Of a DNA stretch of 64,000 nt, positions 1 to 10,026 are shown piece by piece. A program made the translations under genes and the position numbers. Source of the stretch: Bacillota bacterium (lineage in GTDB: Bacteria > Bacillota > Negativicutes > Sporomusales > Sporomusaceae); the NCBI GenBank assembly GCA_017889705.1, contig JAGGAB010000012.1:97678-161677 (forward strand), in the 5' to 3' direction. Position 1 is the stretch's first letter; each line of letters starts with the position of its first letter. Under the pieces are notes generated by a model, which was given only the letters and a program-made list of their open reading frames with translations, made no database searches and was not told the DNA's origin.

Positions 1-1731
1 ACTACCACCTGGTCACTGGCAAAAACACTATTACAAGCCAAAAGCAAAGCTGTCGAAAGTATGGCTTCTGCTAAGGAAGCCATTGCTGCTTCTGCAGAAA
101 CAATTTTTTCCGAGCAAGAGAATGAAAAGCGGCAGCCAAAGTTCTATGACCAACAACGTGATAACAGGCCTGAATTCACAATACAGAAGCAGGAAAAAGA
201 AAACAGCATCTTGCTAGATAATATTGAGCCTCTTATCATGCCACAACAACAGCCGGTGAAGCAATCTATTACCGTCAATAAAGAGGTCACTGAGGTCACT
301 GCGGTTACTGGCGGTTATAAGTTACCACCTGTGTCATTATTAAAGAAGCCCAATCGTCCGCGTTTTGCCAAAGTACCCAAAGAAGTTACCGACAATGCGC
401 GGATACTTGAACAGACTCTTGATAGTTTTGGAGTTAGTGCTAAGGTTATTAATACTTGTCAGGGGCCAACCGTTACCCGTTATGAATTGGAGCCGGCTCC
501 AGGTGTAAAAGTAAGTAAAATAGTAAATTTAGCAGATGATTTAGCGTTAAAATTGGCATCGTCGGGGGTGCGAATTGAAGCGCCTATTCCGGGTAAAGCG
601 GCAATAGGTATTGAAGTGCCAAATAAAGAATTATCCGGGGTGGCTTTACGGGAAGTTTTGGAAACTGACGAATTTCAAAAAACAGCTTCTAGTTTGACGG
701 TAGCTCTGGGAAAAGACATTGCCGGACAGCCTATTATGGCAGACCTGGCTAAGATGCCGCATTTATTAGTGGCTGGTGCTACTGGTTCTGGAAAAAGTGT
801 TTGTATCAATACGTTAATTACAAGTATCTTATTTAAAACCCGTCCAGATGAAGTAAAATTGGTGCTTATTGATCCTAAGATGGTTGAATTGACGAATTAT
901 AACGGTATTCCACACTTACTGACTCCTGTTGTGACTGACTCCAAGAAGGCTGCATCTGCGTTAAACTGGTCAGTCCAGGAGATGGAACGTCGCTATGAAG
1001 TTTTTGCTACAGCAGGAGTACGGGATATTGCCCGTTACAATGAACTTAATCCTGATGGCCGCTTGCCATTAATCGTAATTATTATCGATGAGCTTGCGGA
1101 TTTAATGATGGTAGCGCCTGTTGATGTGGAAGATGCTATTTGCCGTTTGGCACAGAAGGCAAGAGCTGCCGGTTTGCACTTAGTGCTTGCTACGCAACGT
1201 CCTTCTGTTGATGTTATAACCGGCACAATTAAGGCTAATGTGCCTTCGCGTATTTCCTTTGCAGTTTCCTCACAAATTGACTCACGTACTATTTTAGATA
1301 TGGCTGGAGCTGAAAAACTGTTAGGTAAAGGGGACATGCTGTTTTATCCTGTAGGAGCTTCTAAACCTATCAGGGTGCAGGGGGCCTTTATTGCCGACAG
1401 TGAGGTTGAGGATTTAGTAGTCTATATTAAAGAACAGGCTGAACCTGAGTATCATGAAGGTGTTACTACTGTTGAGACGTGTTCTGACTCTAAACCCGAA
1501 TCAGCCACTTTTGAGGATGAACTTTTGGAAGAGGCAGTACGTATGGTGCTAGAAACCGGGCAAGCGTCTGTGTCTATGCTGCAGCGTAAATTCCGGGTTG
1601 GTTATACGCGGGCAGCAAGGTTAATTGATACTATGGAAGAAATGAAAATTGTTGGGCCGAATATTGGTAGTAAAGCCCGAGAGATCATTATGACGTCAGA
1701 ACAAGTATATTCAAGATATTTCAAAAAATAA
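1..1731 (+). CDS. ftsK: DNA translocase FtsK/SpoIIIE, 3' part
   Basis: The reading frame is open from base 1, so the gene begins before the window; about 576 codons are present. It encodes the ring-shaped ATPase that pumps chromosomal DNA through the division or sporulation septum. Visible are the motor domain with Walker A ([10 protein letters not shown]) and Walker B ([12 protein letters not shown]) and a C-terminal winged-helix gamma domain ([20 protein letters not shown] segment) that reads KOPS/SRS polarity sequences. The missing N-terminus would hold the membrane helices. FtsK and SpoIIIE cannot be told apart from this part; in a spore former one protein may do both jobs. The stretch before the motor is a variable linker rich in Gln and Glu. 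Confidence 0.95.
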   Translation, partial: TTTWSLAKTLLQAKSKAVESMASAKEAIAASAETIFSEQENEKRQPKFYDQQRDNRPEFTIQKQEKENSILLDNIEPLIMPQQQPVKQSITVNKEVTEVTAVTGGYKLPPVSLLKKPNRPRFAKVPKEVTDNARILEQTLDSFGVSAKVINTCQGPTVTRYELEPAPGVKVSKIVNLADDLALKLASSGVRIEAPIPGKAAIGIEVPNKELSGVALREVLETDEFQKTASSLTVALGKDIAGQPIMADLAKMPHLLVAGATGSGKSVCINTLITSILFKTRPDEVKLVLIDPKMVELTNYNGIPHLLTPVVTDSKKAASALNWSVQEMERRYEVFATAGVRDIARYNELNPDGRLPLIVIIIDELADLMMVAPVDVEDAICRLAQKARAAGLHLVLATQRPSVDVITGTIKANVPSRISFAVSSQIDSRTILDMAGAEKLLGKGDMLFYPVGASKPIRVQGAFIADSEVEDLVVYIKEQAEPEYHEGVTTVETCSDSKPESATFEDELLEEAVRMVLETGQASVSMLQRKFRVGYTRAARLIDTMEEMKIVGPNIGSKAREIIMTSEQVYSRYFKK

Positions 1732-1780
1732 ATTTGCTTATGCTTACGGCATTTTATACAGGGCAGAATAGTAGTGGTGA

Positions 1781-2830
1781 GTGAAAGTGCATAACATAAT
1801 CAAGGTGGAAGACTCTGTAATATTAGATAAAACGATTTTTATTGATGTTCGTTCACCTGCAGAATATGAAGGCGGACATATACCCGGTGCAGTGAATATT
1901 CCTTTATTTAATGATGAGGAACGGGCTAAAGTAGGAACTATATATCGACAAGCCAGTGTGGACGAGGCTAAACAGCTGGGATTATCTTTTGTTTCTGCAA
2001 AATTGCCGGATATCATTGAGCAGATTCGTTGCCTTAACAAAGAAGATTGCAAAGTTATCATATATTGCTGGCGGGGTGGAATGCGCTCTAAATCAATCGT
2101 GGGCGTACTTGAAATGATGGGGATTCCCGCGTGGCAGCTTGTGGGTGGCTACAAAGCGTATAGACAGTATGTTTTAGACAAATTAAAAGAGTTTACAGTT
2201 GTGCCACGAATCATAGTGCTATGCGGGTCAACAGGAACTGGAAAAACTTTAGTTTTAAAGCAATTGGAAAAACGTAATATTCCTGTAATTGATCTTGAAT
2301 ATTTGGCTAATCATCGGGGATCGGTTTTTGGGCAAATTGGTTTAGGAAAGTCGGCAACAGCCCAGAATTTTGATGCCAATTTGCTGGTTGAACTTAACCG
2401 GTTAAAGAATGAGCCGTATATTGTTGTAGAATGTGAAAGTAAGCGTATTGGTAATGTATATCTCCCAGAATGCCTTTTTAAGGCTATGCGTTCCGGAGAA
2501 AAAATACTAATGTCTGCAAGTGTGGAAATAAGAGTAGACAGACTGATCGAAGAGTATTTAGATGTATACAATAGTAATGGTGATGCAATAATTGGCAGCA
2601 TTGAATCATTGCGCAGACGTCTTGGTACCAAAAAGACCGATAGTTTGATATCTGATTTTAAGGAAGAAAAAATTCGAGCAGTTGTTAAGACTTTGCTCGT
2701 AGAGTATTATGATCCAATGTATGGTTATGAAAAAGCAGATAGTGCAGATTATGATTTAGCAGTAAACGCCGATGATGTGGAGAAAGCGACGGAAATGATA
2801 ATCCAATACTTACAACAGTTTGGGAGGTAG
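1781..2830 (+). CDS. selU: tRNA 2-selenouridine synthase
   Basis: 349 residues (E. coli SelU/MnmH is of similar size). The family replaces sulfur by selenium in 2-thiouridine at the wobble position of tRNAs for Lys, Glu and Gln, using selenophosphate. The N-terminal rhodanese domain carries the active-site loop CWRGGMRS (about residues 97-104), and the C-terminal half has a P-loop GSTGTGKT. The start is GTG at 1781, with no in-frame ATG near it and only a weak ribosome site. It lies 50 bp after ftsK and 5 bp before the rodZ-like gene. Its presence implies selenophosphate synthesis (SelD) elsewhere in the genome. Confidence 0.93.
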   Translation: MKVHNIIKVEDSVILDKTIFIDVRSPAEYEGGHIPGAVNIPLFNDEERAKVGTIYRQASVDEAKQLGLSFVSAKLPDIIEQIRCLNKEDCKVIIYCWRGGMRSKSIVGVLEMMGIPAWQLVGGYKAYRQYVLDKLKEFTVVPRIIVLCGSTGTGKTLVLKQLEKRNIPVIDLEYLANHRGSVFGQIGLGKSATAQNFDANLLVELNRLKNEPYIVVECESKRIGNVYLPECLFKAMRSGEKILMSASVEIRVDRLIEEYLDVYNSNGDAIIGSIESLRRRLGTKKTDSLISDFKEEKIRAVVKTLLVEYYDPMYGYEKADSADYDLAVNADDVEKATEMIIQYLQQFGR

Positions 2831-2835
2831 TTGTT

Positions 2836-3630
2836 TTGCAAACAGTAGGGGAAATTTTACGCGCTGAACGTTTGAAGAAATCGTTATCCATTAAAGATGT
2901 TGAAAGTGCTATAAGCATTAGAGCGCTTTATCTAAACGCGATCGAAGAGGGTAATTACAGTGTTGTTCCCGGGGAAGTATATTTAAAGGGATTTATCCGT
3001 AATTATGCAACTTTTCTTGGTCTTGATTCTCACGGACTAATGGAACTGTACCGCCAAAATAAGGAACAATCTGGTGAGAACGAACCTGTTGAGCCATTGC
3101 AGCAAGAGGTAAAACCAGTAAAATCGACTCAAAGTAAGGAGGGCGGCAGTGGGTGGCTGAAATGGCTAACTGCTGGTGTGTTTGTGGCTTTACTTGCTGG
3201 TGGTTTTATTTGGTGGTCGTCAGAGAGCCAGCAACCGGCTCCTGTTCCGCCTAAGGTAACGCAGAAGCAGCCACAGCAGCCGACTGCGACACCGCAGCAA
3301 GGTACACAAACCCCGCCGGCTAATCCGCCTGTTCAACCTGCAACTCCAACTCCAGCAACCCCGACAGCCCCAACGACAAACAAAGTGGTTGTAACTGCTA
3401 AATTTAGTGCACCCAGTTGGACACAAGTATCGGCAGATGGCAAAGTAATCTATGAAGGTACTCCTAAAAATGGGGAATCACTTACCTGGGAAGCAACAGA
3501 AAAAATATCAGTAAAATTTGGCAATGCCGGTGTTGTTGATTTGGTATACAACGGCAAACCTGTGGGGAAACTTGGTGGTAACGGTGACGTTGTTGTCAAG
3601 ACATTTACATTAACAGGGATTATACAATAG
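2836..3630 (+). CDS. RodZ-like HTH/membrane protein (DUF4115)
   Basis: 264 residues starting at TTG 2836 behind GGGAGG. Order of parts: an N-terminal Cro/CI-like helix-turn-helix (about 5-75, typical of RodZ), one transmembrane helix (about 112-131, WLTAGVFVALLAGGFIWW), a Pro/Thr/Gln-rich linker (135-185), and a C-terminal beta-rich DUF4115 domain. RodZ connects the MreB cytoskeleton to the cell-wall elongation machinery. The neighbour ftsK also works at the envelope. The assignment is to the family; a direct role in cell shape is inferred. Confidence 0.85.
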   Translation: MQTVGEILRAERLKKSLSIKDVESAISIRALYLNAIEEGNYSVVPGEVYLKGFIRNYATFLGLDSHGLMELYRQNKEQSGENEPVEPLQQEVKPVKSTQSKEGGSGWLKWLTAGVFVALLAGGFIWWSSESQQPAPVPPKVTQKQPQQPTATPQQGTQTPPANPPVQPATPTPATPTAPTTNKVVVTAKFSAPSWTQVSADGKVIYEGTPKNGESLTWEATEKISVKFGNAGVVDLVYNGKPVGKLGGNGDVVVKTFTLTGIIQ

Positions 3631-3651
3631 GAATGAGGTAAGTCTAGCAAC

Positions 3652-5544
3652 ATGACAGACTTTTTACCAATGACTAAGGATGATATGGCTAAACGTGGCT
3701 GGGAGCAGCTGGATTTTCTCTTTATAAGTGGGGACGCTTATGTCGACCATCCTAGCTTTGGACCGGCAATTATTTGCAGGTTGTTGGAAAAACATGGTTA
3801 TAAGGTTGGGATCATTGCGCAGCCAGACTGGCGTTCAACTACTGAATTTAAACGCTTAGGCAAGCCTCGGTTAGGAATATTAGTCTCTGCAGGCAACTTG
3901 GACTCAATGCTTAATAAGTTTACAGCAGCTAAAAAATATCGCAGTACAGACAATTATTCGCCCGGAGGCCAGGCTGGACTTAGGCCGGAACGGGCGACAA
4001 TTGTTTATTGCAATAGAATCAGGGAAATCTGGAAGCATACTCCGCTTATTATTGGTGGAATCGAAGCCAGTCTAAGACGATTTGCTCATTATGATTATTG
4101 GTCAGATAATGTACGGAGATCTATCTTAATAGATAGCCGGGCAGATATGCTGATTTATGGAATGGGTGAAAATCAAATAAAAGAGCTGGCTGACCAATTA
4201 GCTGCCGGTATCCCGGTTAATGCTATCCGGGATATACCAGGGACATGCTACCCGACAGAATCAATAGAACATTTGTGGGACTATGTTGAAACACCCAGTT
4301 ATCAGGATGTTAGCACAAATAAGCAAATGTTTGCAGAAGCTTTTAAAACCCAATACTTAGAGCAGGATCCCATCAGGGGAAAGACCATAGTGCAGGAGCA
4401 TGGCGGACAGTATGTTGTGCAAAATCCGCCGGCTATGCCGCTGACCACAACCGCGATGGATGAAATATATGATTTGCCATATGAGCGGACATATCATCCC
4501 TCTTACATAATGGCCAGAGGTATTCCGGCTATCCAAGAAGTAAAGTTTAGTATTATTAGCCATCGGGGATGTTATGGCAGTTGCTCTTTTTGCGCATTAT
4601 ATGCTCATCAAGGAAGAATAATCCAAAGCCGCAGTCAGGAGTCGATAATAAAGGAAGCTGGCCAGATTGTTAAGCTGCCGGATTTTAAGGGTTATATTCA
4701 TGATGTTGGTGGGCCAACCGCTAATTTTCGTCACCCTGCCTGTGAACAGCAGGCCGATAGAGGGACTTGCCGCGGCAAGCAGTGTTTGTTTCCTAATGCC
4801 TGTAAAAATTTAAATACAGATCACCATGAATATTTGGAATTGCTCAGAGCTATTCGAAAAGTTCCCGGAATAAAGAAAGTCTTTGTTCGTTCCGGATTGC
4901 GATATGATTATCTATTAGCTGCCAATGATAAGGAGTTTTTGCGAGAATTATGCGAGCATCATGTCAGTGGACAGTTAAAAATCGCCCCAGAGCATATATC
5001 GCCGAAAGTTACTAAATTGATGGGTAAAGCTGGTAAAGATATCTATGTAAAATTTAAAAAGCTTTACGGAGAAGTTAATGAGAAGCTAGGCAAAAAACAA
5101 TATTTGGTGCCTTATTTTATGTCTAGTCATCCAGGGTCTAGTCTCAAAGAAGCTGTGGAAGTGGCTGAGTTTCTCCGCGATTCCGGTGATCGTCCGGAGC
5201 AAGTGCAAGATTTTATTCCAACGCCGGGCAGTTTATCGACATGTATGTATTATACAGGGATGCATCCGCTTACCGGAGAAAAAGTTTATGTTGCGAAAAC
5301 CCCATATGATAAAAGCTTACAGAGAGCGTTGCTGCAGTATCGTGACCCTAAAAATTACAAACTGGTTTATGAAGCGCTTATTAAAGCAGACCGCAAAGAC
5401 TTAATCGGCTATGAACCAAAGTGTTTAATCAGACCACCGCGTGATAAGCAGCCTATGGAAACCAAAAGACAAGGAGAATCGAAAAATAAAAATCGAAGAT
5501 TAATTTCTTCCAGAAATAAAGAACAAAAAAAGAAAACTAGATAA
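3652..5544 (+). CDS. ygiQ: YgiQ-family radical SAM protein
   Basis: 630 residues, the usual length of the YgiQ/UPF0313 family. The protein has an N-terminal cobalamin-binding-like segment, then the radical SAM cluster motif in [13 protein letters not shown] (C-x3-C-x2-C), then a C-terminal basic tail (KKKTR). The substrate of the family is not established. It starts 21 bp after the rodZ-like gene, probably in the same transcript, and ends in a strong terminator whose loop holds the stop codon. Confidence 0.93.
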   Translation: MTDFLPMTKDDMAKRGWEQLDFLFISGDAYVDHPSFGPAIICRLLEKHGYKVGIIAQPDWRSTTEFKRLGKPRLGILVSAGNLDSMLNKFTAAKKYRSTDNYSPGGQAGLRPERATIVYCNRIREIWKHTPLIIGGIEASLRRFAHYDYWSDNVRRSILIDSRADMLIYGMGENQIKELADQLAAGIPVNAIRDIPGTCYPTESIEHLWDYVETPSYQDVSTNKQMFAEAFKTQYLEQDPIRGKTIVQEHGGQYVVQNPPAMPLTTTAMDEIYDLPYERTYHPSYIMARGIPAIQEVKFSIISHRGCYGSCSFCALYAHQGRIIQSRSQESIIKEAGQIVKLPDFKGYIHDVGGPTANFRHPACEQQADRGTCRGKQCLFPNACKNLNTDHHEYLELLRAIRKVPGIKKVFVRSGLRYDYLLAANDKEFLRELCEHHVSGQLKIAPEHISPKVTKLMGKAGKDIYVKFKKLYGEVNEKLGKKQYLVPYFMSSHPGSSLKEAVEVAEFLRDSGDRPEQVQDFIPTPGSLSTCMYYTGMHPLTGEKVYVAKTPYDKSLQRALLQYRDPKNYKLVYEALIKADRKDLIGYEPKCLIRPPRDKQPMETKRQGESKNKNRRLISSRNKEQKKKTR

Positions 5545-5562
5545 GCTAGTTTTCTTTTTTTC
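5530..5562. terminator. Bidirectional intrinsic terminator after ygiQ
   Basis: An 11-bp perfect stem (AAGAAAACTAG / CTAGTTTTCTT) with a 5-nt loop is followed by a T run; A residues precede it, so it could also serve the minus-strand gene at 5604. Confidence 0.85.
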
Positions 5563-5603
5563 GGGTTGAATGATTAAATTAAGCTGACAGCAAAGTGTCA
5601 GGA

Positions 5604-5990
5604 TTAGTCTTGTATAAAACCATAGGCCTTGCGGCAATCTTTAGATAAAAGGTAGACGGCAATTAATCCATGAGGAACAATGGTAATAACACCCATGGTC
5701 ATGTTGTAGCCAAACATAATTATGAAGCCAAGAATAACAAATAATATGGATAACCCTAACTCAAATAAACGGGCCCAGCGCTTAAGTTTCAATAACCCTA
5801 AAGCCGGAACAGCGTATAATAGTACGGCGATAAAGGAATTAAAAGCGGCATTGAGGTTGTTATGGATTAGTCCGTCATAAATACCGAATGCGTAGCCAAA
5901 TGCAATAAGCAGCAGAAAAAACGCAACAAGCATTAAGCGTGTAGTTAATGCAGGGGGGAAAAAAGACCGTAACAGGGGCTTATCTGTCAA
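5604..5990 (-). CDS. Small membrane protein of unknown function
   Basis: 128 residues, TTG start at 5990 with a good ribosome site (GGAAGGAG) 9 nt upstream. Four hydrophobic segments are visible (about 18-38, 50-66, 74-95, 97-115), separated by a basic stretch KLKRWARL. The layout resembles small four-helix integral membrane proteins, but I do not recognise a named family. It is transcribed alone, convergent with ygiQ and divergent from the solute-binding protein gene. Confidence 0.75.
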   Translation of the reverse strand: MTDKPLLRSFFPPALTTRLMLVAFFLLLIAFGYAFGIYDGLIHNNLNAAFNSFIAVLLYAVPALGLLKLKRWARLFELGLSILFVILGFIIMFGYNMTMGVITIVPHGLIAVYLLSKDCRKAYGFIQD

Positions 5991-6168
5991 AACTAAACAA
6001 CTCCTTCCTAACTATATATTGTAGCATAGTGCATGAATTTTTAAAATAAGTATATAAGTATATTCATAAAGAGCAGGGATTTACCCTTGCATAAAGAAGA
6101 AATAAAAGGTATAGTATATATGTTTGCCTTAGTTTTAATTTTAGTAACTAGAGCTTGCGGGGGTAATT

Positions 6169-7197
6169 ATGAAACGTTATCTGCCATTATTAGTAATACC
6201 GGTATTGGTTGTGCTGATCATTATTGGTACTACTTACCTAATAGGATATGCAGGTAAACAAAATAAAAGTAGTTTGCCGACAATTACTGTTTATACAACA
6301 CTGCCTGTCGAGCAGGTAGACGTGTTAGCTCAGGAGTATGAGAAAATTGCCAAGGTTAAAGTCAATATTGCGCCACTGGCAGAAAAAGATTTGTTTGCTA
6401 AGTTGATAGAGGAGCCGGGAGCTCCGCATGCAGATATTATTCTTGCTAACCGCAACACGTTAAAACAGGCACGGAATAATGCATTGTTAGTGCCTCACCA
6501 ATCAGAATACACGGATATTATTCCCAATAAATTTCAGGATACTGATGGCTATTGGGTGGGCGTTTGGTATGATCCGATAATCTTTGCGGTTAATAAAGAC
6601 TACTTAAAAACAGCCCCTAAAAAATCAGTAAAATGGTCTGAGTTACCGGTAGATCCTAACCAGAGATTTGGACTGACGGACTTTTTAGCAGCTGATGCTG
6701 CTGCCAATTTATTGTACACTCTGGTTGCGACCAATGGAGAAGACCAAACATTGGAGTTTCTCAAGAAAATCCATCCGCAAGTGGTACAGTATGCTAAATT
6801 TTTAGCGACACCAGCTCGCATGGCCAGTATGGGAGAGGTTGATCTGGCTATATCTGTTCGCAGTGAAGCTTTACGCTATGTTAATGATGGTTTTCCGCTG
6901 CAGATAATCTATCCTGAGGATGGAACAGCTTTTTTGTTGACAGGTGCAGGGCTTGTGAGAGGAGCCGCCCATGCGGATGAAGCCAAACGGTTTATCGATT
7001 GGCTTACTCAAGAAAGGCCGATTTCCATTATGGCACAACATAAATTTTATTTTGTGCCTACTAATCCAGAAACTCAGACATATCGCGAATATACCGCTAA
7101 AAATATAAATTTACTTGACCATCATGATATGTACTCAACTGAACAGCAACATAAAATATTGGATAAATGGGTACAAGCTCGTTTGGGTATCAAGTAA
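6169..7197 (+). CDS. Periplasmic solute-binding protein (iron/organic-anion ABC type)
   Basis: 342 residues. An uncleaved-looking N-terminal membrane anchor (about 4-27) has no lipobox cysteine. The rest has the fold pattern of type 2 extracellular binding proteins (ITVYTTLPVEQVDVLAQEYEK at the start; GVWYDPIIFAVNKDYL; late segment AHADEAKRFIDWLTQ). Best guess is the Fe3+/phosphonate/polyol cluster of ABC binding proteins; the ligand cannot be told from the sequence. No permease or ATPase gene is adjacent, so this is an orphan component. The ribosome site GGGGG lies just before the ATG. Confidence 0.8.
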   Translation: MKRYLPLLVIPVLVVLIIIGTTYLIGYAGKQNKSSLPTITVYTTLPVEQVDVLAQEYEKIAKVKVNIAPLAEKDLFAKLIEEPGAPHADIILANRNTLKQARNNALLVPHQSEYTDIIPNKFQDTDGYWVGVWYDPIIFAVNKDYLKTAPKKSVKWSELPVDPNQRFGLTDFLAADAAANLLYTLVATNGEDQTLEFLKKIHPQVVQYAKFLATPARMASMGEVDLAISVRSEALRYVNDGFPLQIIYPEDGTAFLLTGAGLVRGAAHADEAKRFIDWLTQERPISIMAQHKFYFVPTNPETQTYREYTAKNINLLDHHDMYSTEQQHKILDKWVQARLGIK

Positions 7198-7235
7198 GAG
7201 CGGGTTAGTTATTGGACAAAATAGGAGGAGACCTA

Positions 7236-8564
7236 ATGCTTACAGCAGGCTTTGTTAGTTTGGGATGTGCCAAAAACCTCGTCGATACCGAGATCATGTT
7301 AGGTATTTTGGCAGATAATAATATACACATTACAGATAATCCTCAGGACGCTGATATCTTAATAATAAATACATGTGGCTTTATCGATGCTGCCAAAGAG
7401 GAATCTATCTCAACGATTATGCAGATGGCTGAGTATAAAAAAGAAGGTAAGTGCCGTGGCGTAATTGTTGCCGGTTGTTTAGGCCAGCGTTATCAGCAGG
7501 AATTATTGGATGAATTACCTGAAGTTGCTGCAATTGTAGGAACCGGTGCCTGGCATCGAATCATGGAAGCCGTCAATGCCGTATTGTATAACGAGCGCGT
7601 TTTGCTTATTGGTGAAATGGATACTCTGTATGATGAAAATATGCGTCGTATTACTACTACTCCAACATACAGTGCCTATGTTAAGGTTGCAGAAGGATGC
7701 AGCAATTGCTGCTCTTATTGTGTAATTCCGATGGTGCGCGGCAAATACCGCAGTCGTTCGATTGAGTCTATTGTAGCAGAAGTAAAAAAACTTGCCGAGC
7801 GGGGAGTTAAAGAAATTAATCTCATTGCCCAGGATACTACAAGTTATGGTCGTGACCAATATGGTGAGCCTCAACTTACAGCGCTTCTTAAAGAACTTGT
7901 CAAAATTGAAGGTATTGTTTGGATTAGATTGTTATATTGCTACCCCAAGTACTTTAATGAAGAGTTGATTGAGTTCATTGCTAGTGAGCCTAAAATTTGT
8001 AACTATATTGATATGCCCCTACAACATGCTGATGATGAAATATTATTAGCTATGAACAGGCGTGACACACGCTCTGACATTGAAGGATTATTAAAGAAAA
8101 TCCGTACAGCTATTCCGGGAGTTGTAATTCGTACTTCGTTTATTGTTGGTTTTCCTGGAGAGACAGATAAACATTTTGAATCCTTGAAGAACTTTTTGCT
8201 TGAGCAAAAGTTTGAACGCGTAGGCATATTTACTTACTCCCAAGAAGAAGATACGCCTGCCGGAAGTATGGAAGACCAAGTGCCAGCCAGTGTTAAAGAG
8301 GAACGATATCATGAACTCATGTCGCTGCAATGTCGAGTTTCCGAAGAATTGAATCATGATATGGAAGGAAAAGCGTTGACCGTATTAATTGAAGGCCAGA
8401 GCAAGGAGCAGCCGGGTGTTGCATTTGGCAGATCCTACCGGGAAGCGCCTGATGTAGATGGCTGTATTTATGTTGAAAATGCCGAAGGGCTGCTCCCAGG
8501 TGATATTGTTCAAACTGAAGTCGTCCAGGGCTTCACATATGATTTACTGGCCGAAAGAAAATAG
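7236..8564 (+). CDS. rimO: Ribosomal protein S12 methylthiotransferase
   Basis: 442 residues. RimO inserts a methylthio group on an aspartate of ribosomal protein S12. Visible are the N-terminal UPF0004 cysteines (SLGCAKN, INTCGFI, AGCLGQ), the radical SAM motif CSNCCSYC and a C-terminal TRAM domain. ATG 7236 was chosen because AGGAGG sits 6-11 nt before it; a longer reading frame with TTG at 7212 exists but has no such site. The second methylthiotransferase of this window is MiaB. Confidence 0.95.
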   Translation: MLTAGFVSLGCAKNLVDTEIMLGILADNNIHITDNPQDADILIINTCGFIDAAKEESISTIMQMAEYKKEGKCRGVIVAGCLGQRYQQELLDELPEVAAIVGTGAWHRIMEAVNAVLYNERVLLIGEMDTLYDENMRRITTTPTYSAYVKVAEGCSNCCSYCVIPMVRGKYRSRSIESIVAEVKKLAERGVKEINLIAQDTTSYGRDQYGEPQLTALLKELVKIEGIVWIRLLYCYPKYFNEELIEFIASEPKICNYIDMPLQHADDEILLAMNRRDTRSDIEGLLKKIRTAIPGVVIRTSFIVGFPGETDKHFESLKNFLLEQKFERVGIFTYSQEEDTPAGSMEDQVPASVKEERYHELMSLQCRVSEELNHDMEGKALTVLIEGQSKEQPGVAFGRSYREAPDVDGCIYVENAEGLLPGDIVQTEVVQGFTYDLLAERK

Positions 8565-8599
8565 GAGAGCAGCTGTATAATAAATAATATATAAGCTTA

Positions 8600-8634
8600 A
8601 AAATAGTAGAGACTATCAGGCTCTGCTATTTTTT
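8600..8634 (+). terminator. Intrinsic terminator after rimO
   Basis: The stem AATAG-T-AGAG pairs with CTCT-G-CTATT and is followed by six T residues. Confidence 0.8.
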
Positions 8635-8767
8635 ACATTACTCGAAAGACAACCTTTGCTTTATTAAAACTATGTTAATATTTGAGTTTTTTCGGTTAAA
8701 TTCAGTAATAGAAAGGAATTGCCAATTTATGCCGCGAATGAATTACTGATAGGAGGGAATTAGCTAT

Positions 8768-10015
8768 ATGATTATTGAATTAGTAACTACTGGAACAGAA
8801 CTGCTTCTAGGGCAAATTGTAAACTTGAACGCGCCTTTCTTAGCAGCAAGATTAAATGAGTTAGGTTTCAGTGTATTATACCAAACCACTGTTGGTGATA
8901 ACCGAGGAAGAATGAAAAGTGTTTTAGAAACAGCTTTTAAGCGGGCTGATATCATTATTACAAGTGGTGGACTTGGACCTACGCAAGGCGATATCACTAA
9001 AGAAGTTACGGCTGCATTGTTCAATAAGCCAATGTATTTGCATGAAGCAAGTGCAGAGCAAATTAAAAAATTCTTTGCCAAACGCCGTTTGTGTATGACT
9101 GATAATAATTTGCGGCAGGCTATGATGCCTGAAGGGGCACAAATTGTTGAAAACACTTGTGGGACAGCTCCTGGAGTAATTATCGAAGACGAAATGGCTG
9201 GAAAAATAATTATCAATTTGCCTGGGCCACCCCGTGAATTGACAGCCATGTTTGAGAAATCAATTGTTCCCTATCTTTCTTCGCGCTTTGGGTTGCAAGG
9301 AGCCATTGTCTCCAGGGTTCTTCGTACATATGGTTTGGGAGAATCTGCATTAGAAGAGAGAATCAAAACATATATTTTAGGCCAGTCAAACCCAACCTTG
9401 GCCCTCCTTGCCAGAAATGGGGAAATCCATGTTCGTATCACGGCAAAAGCAGCAAGTGTTACTGAGGCAGTACGATTGATTGATGAACTGGAAAGTCAAA
9501 TTCACCCGTTATTAGATGAATATATTTTTGGTATTGATGAAGAGACCATGGAACGGTCTGTGGGTAATTTACTGCTGAATAAAAATTTGACAATAGCGCT
9601 GGCTGAATCTTGCACCGGCGGGCTTGTTTCCAGCCGCATTACTGATGTGCCCGGCAGTTCACAATATTTGATGGGATCAATCGTATGTTACAGCAACGCT
9701 GTTAAGGTGCAGCAGGTTGGTGTTCCCGAAACAACAATTGAAACGAAAGGTGCTGTAAGTCCGGAAACTGCCGAGTACATGGCCCAAGGTATCCGGGAAA
9801 AACTTAATACTGATATTGGCGTTGGTATTACTGGTATTGCGGGACCGGATGGCGCAACAGAAAATAAGCCGGTAGGGCTTGTCTACATAGCTATTGACGG
9901 TGCTGCAGGCAAAGTGTGTTATGAGCATTGTTTTAACGGAGAACGTGCTGATATAAAGCATCGGACGGCATTAACTGCTCTTAACCATATTAGACGATAT
10001 TTACTTACTATATAG
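8768..10015 (+). CDS. cinA: CinA: competence/damage-inducible protein, NMN deamidase
   Basis: 415 residues. The N-terminal half is a molybdopterin-binding-like (COG1058) domain (TTGTELLLGQIVN, TSGGLGPTQGDIT). The C-terminal half is the CinA/PncC deamidase domain (ALAESCTGGLVSSRITDVPG; TGIAGPDGATENKPVG) that hydrolyses nicotinamide mononucleotide in NAD recycling. Upstream of recA, as in many Gram-positive genomes where cinA and recA form an operon; here a helicase gene sits between them and recA has its own SOS promoter. Confidence 0.95.
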   Translation: MIIELVTTGTELLLGQIVNLNAPFLAARLNELGFSVLYQTTVGDNRGRMKSVLETAFKRADIIITSGGLGPTQGDITKEVTAALFNKPMYLHEASAEQIKKFFAKRRLCMTDNNLRQAMMPEGAQIVENTCGTAPGVIIEDEMAGKIIINLPGPPRELTAMFEKSIVPYLSSRFGLQGAIVSRVLRTYGLGESALEERIKTYILGQSNPTLALLARNGEIHVRITAKAASVTEAVRLIDELESQIHPLLDEYIFGIDEETMERSVGNLLLNKNLTIALAESCTGGLVSSRITDVPGSSQYLMGSIVCYSNAVKVQQVGVPETTIETKGAVSPETAEYMAQGIREKLNTDIGVGITGIAGPDGATENKPVGLVYIAIDGAAGKVCYEHCFNGERADIKHRTALTALNHIRRYLLTI

Positions 10016-10026
10016 GAGGTTTTTGT

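Noticed and set aside
8764..9249. Minus-strand 161-codon open frame opposite cinA.
   Set aside because: Shadow of the coding strand; no motif and no ribosome site.
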